A DNA stretch of 5,796 nucleotides from Lachnospiraceae bacterium (lineage in GTDB: Bacteria; Bacillota_A; Clostridia; Lachnospirales; Lachnospiraceae), in NCBI GenBank assembly GCA_017960415.1, contig JAGCZE010000020.1, positions 1-5,796 of the forward strand, given 5' to 3'. The position numbers and the translations under genes were made by a program. Below are positions 1 to 5,753 of the stretch, piece after piece; positions within the stretch are counted from its first letter, which is position 1, and each line of letters starts with the position of its first letter. The notes beneath the pieces were generated by a model, which was not told the DNA's origin, did not search any database, and was given only the letters and a program-made list of their open reading frames with translations.

Positions 1-292
1 AGGAACATATAAGCCCAATTCCGAAGATGCCGTCGGCTTCTTTCTTCTTAAAATCCGCCATATGTCTTGCATATATCATGCTCGTCCCGATCGGGAACAT
101 TCCCTGTGTAAATACTGTCAATCCTGTTATCGGAGCTATGACATTCATCGCAGACAGTCCGTTTTCACCGATAATGTGTCCGGTAACGGCAATATCGACC
201 AAGGATACCAGGACATCCACGATCATTTCTATTATTGAAGCAAGTACTATGGAATTAAATTTCCTGACTCCAAGTGAGTGCTGAATTTCCAT
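1..292 (-). CDS. MATE family efflux transporter, N-terminal part (cut by window edge)
   Basis: Reading the minus strand from an ATG at 292-290 gives 97 complete codons, open to the window edge. The visible protein starts MEIQHSLGVRKFNSIVLASI and continues through a hydrophobic first helix, then DIAVTGHIIGENGLSAMNV, then a glycine-rich second helix ending in FPIGTSMIYARHMADFKKKEAD. This order (helix, small-residue turn, 'G-x-L-S-A-x-N-x-x-x-P' stretch, then a basic cytoplasmic loop) is typical of the start of MATE (multi antimicrobial extrusion) proteins, which export drugs or metabolites in exchange for Na+ or H+. A strong ribosome site, GAGGGG at 303-298, lies five bases before the ATG and fixes the start. 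It follows another MATE gene by 58 bases on the same strand, so co-transcription is likely. About 350 residues should lie beyond the window. The substrate cannot be told from sequence. Confidence 0.88.
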   Translation of the reverse strand, partial: MEIQHSLGVRKFNSIVLASIIEMIVDVLVSLVDIAVTGHIIGENGLSAMNVIAPITGLTVFTQGMFPIGTSMIYARHMADFKKKEADGIFGIGLICS

Positions 293-350
293 GTTAACCC
301 CTCGCCTTTAACGTTGTGGTCCGGCAGTTTCCTAGATTAAGACCCCTAAG

Positions 351-1748
351 TCATTCTTCTGCCTGACAATTGGGGAATTCAAGATCCGACCAGTGTTTAG
401 GCAGTCTTTTGTTATGAACAGACACAAGTATCAGATTAACGATAAAGGTTGCGATCTCGGCTGCAGGCAGAGCATACCAGAATCCTGTCACTCCGAATAC
501 ACCCGAAAGAACTATCGAAAATAAAGTTACAAAACCAAACATCTCGATGAAATAATTAAGATGAATATGGGCGAGCATTTCCTTAACTTCGTAAATGCTT
601 CCGAACAGATTATTTGCAACATAAAAAGGAAGAGCGATACAGTCACAGATCAGGTAAATACCGGAATGTCTGATGATCTCGGCCGTATTTTCACCGTTGT
701 CACCCATGAAGAGATCAACAAGCAGCGGATAACATACCGCCATTATGAGTGCTATGACTACGGCACTAAGGATACATATGATCCAGCTGTATTTTACCTC
801 TTTATGCAGGAGCTGCTTATTGCCGCTGCCATAGGCTTTACCGAACCGGTCAACAAGTATCGTGCACATTGAGATCACCAGAACCTCGGTTATGACCCCG
901 ATATCGTCCTCGATCTCAAATACAACAAGATAGATATAGGAAAAACGTGATATTATGATATGGTATATCACAAATTCGAATGCCGCGGCATATACATATT
1001 CCAGACCTCCCGGCAGACCGATTGAAAACAGTCTGAAACATCTTTTTAAGGAAAATTCCCCTGGTCTGAAAATAAAGAATTCGGTTTTTTTATTTTTATA
1101 TATTATCAAAAACAACACAGTAGCCCAGTTACCGATAACTCCACAGATAAGATAAGCAACCATAGTGGGAGCTATAAGAGTTACTGCTATCTCACCCATA
1201 AGATTGAACAGGAAATTGATCACTGTTGCATATATAATGCCGCGCCTGGTCTTATCTTCCATGAACATGAGCAGATAAAGGATATATAAAAAGGCACTTC
1301 CCGGTTCGGCCAGTCCAAAGAGCATGATCGCCGTTGCTGTGGATTCTGTTAAGTCCAGCTCACCTTCTGCCGCGCCTATCAGATCGGCGATCGGATAACG
1401 CAATATGCAGATAACCGCTGCAAGAGACAGCATAACCGCTGCAGCCATTATCACCTGTGCCGTGTAATTAAGGGACGCCTCCCGTCTGTTACCTGCTCCG
1501 ACATCCTTAGAACACACCACTTGTGCCCCAATAGCAAGAATTGCGGTAAACGCAGTAATGATCGTATCGACCGACCCGGTCAGGCCTAACACTGCAAGTT
1601 CATCTTCCCGCAGGAACCGTGTACAGAAAAAGTCTCCCACCATTCCAATAACCGTCGGTATCACTTCGATCATAAGTATCATATATAACAGCGATACTCC
1701 AACAGGTACATTTTGATCGTTTGTGTTTGTATTCAGTGCTCCTGACAA
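351..1748 (-). CDS. MATE family efflux transporter (complete, TTG start)
   Basis: This 465-residue, very hydrophobic protein has the length and about twelve membrane segments expected of a MATE exporter, an inner-membrane antiporter for cationic drugs or metabolites. The first-half signature is visible at residues 74-91 (GAQVVCSKDVGAGNRREA), and a matching second-half loop at about 302-313 (FGKAYGSGNKQL); the two six-helix halves are joined by a basic linker near 218-240. The start codon is TTG at 1748-1746. An in-frame TGA lies only eight codons upstream, no ATG occurs before residue 23 inside the first helix, and GGAGG at 1762-1758 sits nine bases upstream, so TTG is well supported and probably lowers expression. 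It lies 136 bases downstream of the dipeptidase-phosphatase gene and 58 bases upstream of a second MATE gene, all on one strand. The C-terminal tail (from about residue 446) is hydrophilic. The substrate is unknown. Confidence 0.92.
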   Translation of the reverse strand: MSGALNTNTNDQNVPVGVSLLYMILMIEVIPTVIGMVGDFFCTRFLREDELAVLGLTGSVDTIITAFTAILAIGAQVVCSKDVGAGNRREASLNYTAQVIMAAAVMLSLAAVICILRYPIADLIGAAEGELDLTESTATAIMLFGLAEPGSAFLYILYLLMFMEDKTRRGIIYATVINFLFNLMGEIAVTLIAPTMVAYLICGVIGNWATVLFLIIYKNKKTEFFIFRPGEFSLKRCFRLFSIGLPGGLEYVYAAAFEFVIYHIIISRFSYIYLVVFEIEDDIGVITEVLVISMCTILVDRFGKAYGSGNKQLLHKEVKYSWIICILSAVVIALIMAVCYPLLVDLFMGDNGENTAEIIRHSGIYLICDCIALPFYVANNLFGSIYEVKEMLAHIHLNYFIEMFGFVTLFSIVLSGVFGVTGFWYALPAAEIATFIVNLILVSVHNKRLPKHWSDLEFPNCQAEE

Positions 1749-1790
1749 AACAGCTTTCCTCCAAATTTTTCAGGCCTTCACCATGTCGTC

Positions 1791-1812
1791 CCATACGGCT
1801 TTCACCGTATGG
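1791..1812. promoter_or_regulatory. Perfect 8-6-8 palindrome in the MATE leader
   Basis: CCATACGG (1791-1798), six bases, and CCGTATGG (1805-1812) form a perfect inverted repeat in the 136-base gap before the TTG-start MATE gene, about 28 bases upstream of its ribosome site. No U tract follows on either strand, so a terminator is unlikely. A repressor operator, as is common before drug exporters, or an RNA hairpin affecting translation are both possible. Confidence 0.5.
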
Positions 1813-1869
1813 TGTCGAAATGATTAACCTCCAGCTTCCATAATAATATCAGCACTGCCGCAAAACCGG

Positions 1870-1898
1870 ATTATAAACGGTTGCTTACCTTTTCTTAA
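1870..1898 (-). promoter_or_regulatory. Possible promoter for the MATE genes
   Basis: On the minus strand TTAAGA (1898-1893) and a consensus TATAAT (1875-1870) are 17 bases apart, a good spacing with four of six -35 matches. It overlaps the end of the dipeptidase gene and would give a leader of about 115 bases for the MATE gene. A second, weaker TATTAT lies at 1848-1843. Confidence 0.4.
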
Positions 1899-3957
1899 CT
1901 CCGTCGCCGTAAATGGTTGTCCAGTCGTTCTTCATCGATACGGGAACCCAATCATACTGCTCGCAGAGCGAACGCATCTTGTCAGCCTTGGAAATATTGC
2001 CGTTTTCACGCTCGGTATCGTCGCAGCACAGCATGAACGCCAGGCTCTTATAAGGATTGTCGGTCGTTACATACTCGGCCATGCTCGAATCGCCGGTGCT
2101 GTTACCGAAAGAAAGAACGGGCTGAATACCGATCTCCTGAACGATCACGGTTACCTTGTTCATTTTGAGATTCTTGATGATGAAATCGCCGCCGAATACT
2201 ACCTTGTCATTATCGTCGTATACATAGTTAAGACCGTCCGTATCACCCTGATCGGGTGCTACAAGCGTCTCATCCGACCCGATGATATGATTGTTGGGAA
2301 TATTGAGCATTGAATCCCTGATAAGGCCGCGGACAATGAACCTGTCAGTCCCGCTTACGACGTAAACGGTAAAATCATTGGCCTCAAGGAACTCAACTAT
2401 CTGGAGCATCGGTCTGTAGAAGGCTTCTCCGAGCGTCATGCCTTCATAGCTGACCATCGGAGTCTTCTTGTATTCTGCGATATAATCATAGAATTCATCG
2501 GGCGTAAAGCCTTTGAATGACGAAGCCACGGCGGTTCCGTGATTTACTTCCATGTTCTCGGCCTGCACTCCGGTCTCGTTCATCACGAGTACGTCCCGGG
2601 CAACCTTCTTCTCGAAATCCGACGCCCTGTCCCTGTAATCCTCATCCTCAAGAATGCGGTGGGCTAACAGCATATGATCGAAATAGTTCGGATCTGTCTC
2701 GCAGTAACGCGGTCCGTCAAGATCAAATACCGCTATACGCCTTTCGGCCGGGATATAGTCTTTGCTTCCTGCTTTTGTGATCGATTCCATGTATGAAACG
2801 ATCTCTTTTTTGGCTTCCGCATCGTCATTCCAGTAGGAAAGGATCTCCGCGTGAACATCGGGTGCCTCATCCCTGATATTTACGCTGTTAACAGAGAACG
2901 TAAAATATGTGTCGGGATAGGGTTCATTTTCAAGTGTAAAATGCCACCATTCCTCTTCGAGAGGCTTAAAACCGTGCCTGAGCATTACTTCGCGGAGAAG
3001 CATGCGGTTGGCGTACTGTTCTTCAGTAATGTCGGTATAATCGGGATGGCTCAGCTCCCCGAAATAGTCGAACGTGCCGCCCATATCGACTTCCTTTTCG
3101 GTCGTCATGTCAAAAAGAGTAAGATCGACCGTGCTTCCGCGGCTGTGTCCCGAATGCTCCGCTATATACCCCTGAGGGAACAGAACATCCTTTTCAAGCT
3201 CGGGATAAAAATACTCCTTCATCCTCGTATCTTCGGCATCCAAAGCCCAGTTCATAAAGTTGGTAACCGCCCTCTGAGGCCTGTATGCATCGAATATCTT
3301 GAGCCGGTAGCCCTTCGAAACGAGCTCATCGCTTACATCCTTCAGGGCTGCCGCAGCTTCTTTGGTCAGAAATGCCAGAGGCTCTTCATATCCGTCGATC
3401 CTGTCGCCCACAAAATTATAGGTTGAATAATATCTTATTTCCAGGATCGCATCCGGAACAACATCGGTGATCAGCACGAAATCAGAAGAATTGTTTGAGA
3501 GCTTAACTCCGTCCTCGCTGTATGTGACCGAAGGATCATATTTGACCTGTGCCTTTTTAACCCTGCTGTACTTTGAACAAGTCTCCCCGGAATAAGCCTT
3601 AACCCTTACGGAATAACTGCCGTCCGCCAGTCCGCTTATCATAAATTTTCTTTTGGCGGTACCGTCTTTTTCAATCTTACCGGCCAGAGAGTATTCTTTA
3701 CTGCCTTCGGCCTTAAGATATACAAGATACCCATCGGCGTTTCCGGTCTTTTTAACGGTTACCGTGATGGTGTCATCCTTGACGGTAAGCGAAATTTTGG
3801 GTTTAGCTATTGTCACATCTGCCGCGATCAGATTTTCTGCCGCTGTCACAGTCTCAGATGTTGCATTATTGGCTTTTCCCGCATATGTATTCACACCGGG
3901 CACTGCCAAAGAAATCATAATTACAAGAGCAATAATCTTATTTATTGTCTTACGCAT
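1885..3957 (-). CDS. Secreted VanX-type D-Ala-D-Ala dipeptidase fused to a HAD-family phosphatase
   Basis: This 690-residue protein has a signal peptide (residues 1-26: basic start, hydrophobic IIALVIMISLAVPGV, likely cleavage after NTYA; no lipobox cysteine). A fibronectin-III-like beta domain follows at about 52-141. Residues 155-358 form a peptidase M15D (VanX/DdpX) domain: DAYRP (Arg226, equivalent to VanX Arg71), SGHSRGSTVD (zinc ligands His271 and Asp278) and EEWWH (catalytic Glu336, zinc ligand His339). Thus zinc-dependent cleavage of D-Ala-D-Ala is expected. Residues 405-690 form a HAD hydrolase: FDLDG (Asp412, Asp414), VVSGTD (Ser535), lysines in IIKNLKMNK and GNSTGD (Asp623). Its substrate is unknown. 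VanX of glycopeptide resistance is cytoplasmic, whereas this enzyme is exported, so wall turnover or dipeptide scavenging fits better than vancomycin resistance. HAD motif I has Pro416 where Thr or Val is usual. The ATG at 3957 has an in-frame stop seven codons upstream and no close ribosome site. Confidence 0.9.
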   Translation of the reverse strand: MRKTINKIIALVIMISLAVPGVNTYAGKANNATSETVTAAENLIAADVTIAKPKISLTVKDDTITVTVKKTGNADGYLVYLKAEGSKEYSLAGKIEKDGTAKRKFMISGLADGSYSVRVKAYSGETCSKYSRVKKAQVKYDPSVTYSEDGVKLSNNSSDFVLITDVVPDAILEIRYYSTYNFVGDRIDGYEEPLAFLTKEAAAALKDVSDELVSKGYRLKIFDAYRPQRAVTNFMNWALDAEDTRMKEYFYPELEKDVLFPQGYIAEHSGHSRGSTVDLTLFDMTTEKEVDMGGTFDYFGELSHPDYTDITEEQYANRMLLREVMLRHGFKPLEEEWWHFTLENEPYPDTYFTFSVNSVNIRDEAPDVHAEILSYWNDDAEAKKEIVSYMESITKAGSKDYIPAERRIAVFDLDGPRYCETDPNYFDHMLLAHRILEDEDYRDRASDFEKKVARDVLVMNETGVQAENMEVNHGTAVASSFKGFTPDEFYDYIAEYKKTPMVSYEGMTLGEAFYRPMLQIVEFLEANDFTVYVVSGTDRFIVRGLIRDSMLNIPNNHIIGSDETLVAPDQGDTDGLNYVYDDNDKVVFGGDFIIKNLKMNKVTVIVQEIGIQPVLSFGNSTGDSSMAEYVTTDNPYKSLAFMLCCDDTERENGNISKADKMRSLCEQYDWVPVSMKNDWTTIYGDGVKKR

Positions 3958-3994
3958 AATATACTTGTATGATATTTACGAAGCAGTAAATCAT
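3950..3994 (-). CDS. Putative 14-codon leader ORF overlapping the dipeptidase start
   Basis: On the minus strand an ATG at 3994-3992 opens a 14-residue reading frame (MIYCFVNIIQVYYA) ending at a TAA at 3952-3950. It is preceded by the purine-rich GAAAGGAAAG at 4005-3996, the only good ribosome site in this leader, four bases after AGGA. Its last codons overlap the first eight bases of the dipeptidase-phosphatase gene in another frame, so ribosomes ending here could re-initiate at that gene's ATG, which has no Shine-Dalgarno sequence of its own. The peptide resembles no known attenuator class in that it has no run of one amino acid, though it is rich in Ile, Val and Tyr. The alternative is that the ribosome site serves the main gene directly, with the hairpin at 3968-3995 folded out. 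Expression of the peptide is unproven. Confidence 0.4.
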   Translation of the reverse strand: MIYCFVNIIQVYYA

Positions 3995-3995
3995 A
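3968..3995 (-). promoter_or_regulatory. Leader hairpin between ribosome site and dipeptidase start
   Basis: The arms TATGATATTTAC (3968-3979) and GTAAATCATA (3986-3995) pair around a six-base loop, with a two-base bulge in one arm. In the minus-strand transcript the hairpin begins right after GAAAGGAAAG and ends about ten bases before the dipeptidase ATG. It also contains the leader ORF's ATG. It could hide the leader start, or bring the ribosome site closer to the main ATG. It is AU-rich, so stability is modest. Confidence 0.45.
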
Positions 3996-4021
3996 CTTTC
4001 CTTTCGTTTTTATACTGTGTA

Positions 4022-4038
4022 GGCGTTTGCGAAACGCC
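4022..4038. promoter_or_regulatory. Perfect 7-3-7 palindrome, operator-like
   Basis: GGCGTTT (4022-4028), the loop GCG and AAACGCC (4032-4038) form a perfect inverted repeat about 65 bases upstream of the dipeptidase ATG. There is no T tract on either side, so it is not an intrinsic terminator by itself. A TATAAA at 4014-4009 on the minus strand could be a -10 element whose spacer overlaps this palindrome, which would suit repressor binding, but no good -35 is present. It may be host operator DNA or lie at the edge of the insertion sequence. Confidence 0.4.
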
Positions 4039-4042
4039 ACAA

Positions 4043-4065
4043 GCCGCATAAATACGGCATTTTTT
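4043..4065 (+). terminator. Terminator-like hairpin upstream of the transposase
   Basis: GCCG (4043-4046) pairs with CGGC (4055-4058), extended by A-T pairs beyond one mismatch, and is followed by ATTTTTT. Only rightward transcription would see the U tract, yet no rightward gene lies just upstream. It therefore fits a block on read-through transcription into the transposase gene. The stem is short and termination may be partial. Part of it (4050-4067) resembles the terminator after the transposase. Confidence 0.4.
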
Positions 4066-4077
4066 CTTTGCAAAAAT

Positions 4078-4152
4078 AGAATAACTCCTCACCTGATATG
4101 GTATAATAGAGTTGACCAAAAACCATCATCCACACAAGAAAGGAGTTATTCT
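4078..4152 (+). promoter_or_regulatory. 12-bp inverted repeat that sequesters the transposase ribosome site
   Basis: AGAATAACTCCT (4078-4089) and AGGAGTTATTCT (4141-4152) are perfect reverse complements, 51 bases apart. The second arm contains the transposase Shine-Dalgarno AGGAG (4141-4145). The promoter at 4099-4107 lies between the arms, so a native transcript begins downstream of the first arm and leaves the ribosome site free. A transcript entering from outside carries both arms and would bury it. This is the layout known from IS10 and IS50 for limiting transposase made from host read-through. Confidence 0.7.
4099..4107 (+). promoter_or_regulatory. Extended -10 promoter for the transposase gene
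   Basis: TGG followed by a consensus TATAAT (4102-4107) forms an extended -10 element. No good -35 sits 17 bases upstream, which the TG motif can compensate for. Transcription should start near 4113-4115, inside the loop between the two arms of the 12-bp inverted repeat, giving a 5' leader of about 45 bases. Confidence 0.6.
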
Positions 4153-4158
4153 GAATAT

Positions 4159-5640
4159 ATGATAACACATAAACAGCTTTCTTTGGGAGATTTTTTTTCG
4201 GATTGCCAAGAAAAATTTGAAAATGACAAGCCGGCATTTCTTTCCCTATTGGAATCCCATATCGATCTTGACGAGATTATCCCTGTTTCCTTCTTTAACC
4301 ATTTTTATGCTTCTACGGGAAGATCCCGCAAATACAGTTTAGCTGCCCTGCTTTGGGCTTTAATCTTACAGAAGATCCTGTCTATTCCCACAGATACTCT
4401 TCTGTTGACAATCCTAAATATTTCCCGGGAGCTTCGAGAGTTCTGTGGTTTTTCAAAAATCCCTGATGCATCGAAGATCACGCGGTTCAAGCAGGAGTTT
4501 ACCGATGACCTTGCCTGTTTCTTCGAAAACCTTGTTGACATCACCGAACCGATCCTTCAGGAAATCAATGCTGAAAAAGCGTCAATGTCCATCTTTGACA
4601 CGACCGGTCTTGAAGCATTTGTTACAGAGAACAACCCTAAATATGTGAATCAGAAGATCCGGTCTCTTAAGGCATGGGCAAAGACAAAAGAATTTGATTC
4701 CTTTGACCCATACAAAGCCGCTTATGGTTCTATGCCTTCACACGCATGCTCAAATCCTGACATCAAGCAACAATACCTGAACGGACATTTCTGCTACGCT
4801 TACAAGGCAGGTATCCTTACCAACGGGCTCGGGATAATCCGTGCCATAGGGTTTTATGATGAATCCTATTTCAAAAAGCATCCCGAGATCGAACGGTTTA
4901 AGAAAACCGATGCCCCAGACGAGGACAAATCCGTGGGTGATGCAAGGCTTCTGTTGCCGCTCCTTAAGGACTTTTTCAAACAACATCCCCTGATAAACCC
5001 GAAAGTCTTTCTTGGCGATGCTGCCTTCGATACTTTGGAGATATACAATGCCCTGCTCAGCAATGACACGTTCGGTTTGGACGCAGATGGCAATCCAAGG
5101 ATCTTTGAAAAAGCCTATATACCATTGCGAACTCCATTATCAACCAAATCTGACTATGTAGTTAATACATCCGGCGTACCCTGCTGTCCACATGATCCGG
5201 ATCTTGCAATGAAACCGGAAGGAAACACTTCCAATCTCAGGTGTGGACTTAAAACATACAAGTTTGTATGCCCCAAAATGAGCTGGGACAAATGTGATGA
5301 TGGTAAGTTCCGCCGTATATGTCATTGTGAGAATCCTTGTACTTCGTCCCCGAGTGGTCGCATGGTTTATGTATATCCTGAAAAAGACCTGCGGCGGTGC
5401 CCCGGAGTTATAAGGGATACTCCCGAATGGGATTCAACCTATAAAATCCGCACTTCAGTCGAACGCTCCATAAATCACTTCAAAGACAGTTTCTGTCTCG
5501 GAGATCGTAAGACGCAAGACGCCAGAACACTTCATGCCGACCTGCTTCTTGCCGGCATAACACAGCTGATCATGGTAGTTGTGGCCGACAGGCTCCATAA
5601 ACCTGAACTCTTTCGGTCACTTAAGCGCCTCATCGCATAG
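4159..5640 (+). CDS. DDE transposase, IS5/IS1182-like
   Basis: This 493-residue protein would cut and join the ends of its own insertion sequence. The N-terminal region (about 40-125) is the helical DNA-binding type found in IS5/IS1182 transposases (SRKYSLAALLWALILQKI, then FCGFSKIPDASKITRFK). The RNase H-like core shows Asp147 (SIFDTTG), Asp287 (FLGDAAFD) and Glu435 (RTSVERSINHFK). The 148-residue gap between the last two holds a cysteine-rich insertion with Cys342, 343, 362, 371, 379, 388, 390, 394 and 414, possibly zinc-binding. I chose ATG at 4159 because AGGAG at 4141-4145 precedes it by 13 bases and the transposase-like sequence begins there. The frame stays open upstream to a TTG at 4027, but that would start translation before the promoter. 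No frameshift or internal stop is seen. Assignment between IS5 and IS1182 is uncertain. Confidence 0.88.
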   Translation: MITHKQLSLGDFFSDCQEKFENDKPAFLSLLESHIDLDEIIPVSFFNHFYASTGRSRKYSLAALLWALILQKILSIPTDTLLLTILNISRELREFCGFSKIPDASKITRFKQEFTDDLACFFENLVDITEPILQEINAEKASMSIFDTTGLEAFVTENNPKYVNQKIRSLKAWAKTKEFDSFDPYKAAYGSMPSHACSNPDIKQQYLNGHFCYAYKAGILTNGLGIIRAIGFYDESYFKKHPEIERFKKTDAPDEDKSVGDARLLLPLLKDFFKQHPLINPKVFLGDAAFDTLEIYNALLSNDTFGLDADGNPRIFEKAYIPLRTPLSTKSDYVVNTSGVPCCPHDPDLAMKPEGNTSNLRCGLKTYKFVCPKMSWDKCDDGKFRRICHCENPCTSSPSGRMVYVYPEKDLRRCPGVIRDTPEWDSTYKIRTSVERSINHFKDSFCLGDRKTQDARTLHADLLLAGITQLIMVVVADRLHKPELFRSLKRLIA

Positions 5641-5674
5641 GCTGCCTGAGCTGGATAATTGAATATCACGTATT

Positions 5675-5701
5675 ATGGCTTATTAAAGTACGCCATTTTT
5701 T
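5675..5701 (+). terminator. Intrinsic terminator after the transposase gene
   Basis: ATGGC (5675-5679) pairs with GCCAT (5692-5696), with further pairs beyond one mismatch, and six T residues follow (5696-5701). It lies about 35 bases after the transposase stop codon on the same strand, the normal place for its terminator. The stem is short, so strength is uncertain. Confidence 0.55.
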
Positions 5702-5731
5702 GTCAGCCGAGAATCAACAGTCGTTTTGAGC

Positions 5732-5753
5732 GCTTATTCTGATCAAAATAAGC
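5732..5753. repeat. 22-bp near-perfect palindrome
   Basis: GCTTATT (5732-5738) and AATAAGC (5747-5753) flank a centre containing TGATCA. Ten of eleven base pairs are symmetric. It follows the transposase terminator and has no T tract, so it reads as an operator-like dyad or part of the element's right end. Its left half shares TTATTCTGA with the transposase leader (4146-4154). Confidence 0.45.

Noticed and set aside
27..284. An 85-codon plus-strand frame at the left edge
   Set aside because: It is the complement of the partial MATE gene, which has a ribosome site and family motifs.
1600..1794. A 64-codon minus-strand frame beginning in the MATE leader
   Set aside because: Its ATG lies in the palindrome without a ribosome site, and most of it overlaps the MATE coding region in another frame.
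1864..1882. Hairpin AACCG/CGGTT after the dipeptidase stop as a terminator
   Set aside because: The stem is only five pairs, the loop is nine bases and the T run is short. The same stretch contains a better promoter -10 match.
2851..3426. A 191-codon open frame on the plus strand
   Set aside because: It lies wholly opposite the dipeptidase domain, whose minus-strand translation carries clear catalytic motifs. The plus-strand protein resembles nothing I recognise.
1885..3957. Classical vancomycin resistance (vanX of a van cluster)
   Set aside because: The protein is exported and fused to a HAD domain, and no vanH, vanA/B-type ligase or vanRS genes lie in the window.
3653..4051. A 132-codon plus-strand frame over the start of the dipeptidase gene
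   Set aside because: It mirrors the signal peptide and fibronectin-like part of the gene and then runs through the hairpin-rich leader. The hydrophobic look comes from the complement of the signal peptide.
4027..4158. Upstream extension of the transposase from a TTG
   Set aside because: It would begin before the -10 promoter, has no ribosome site and adds 44 residues that do not look like a transposase.
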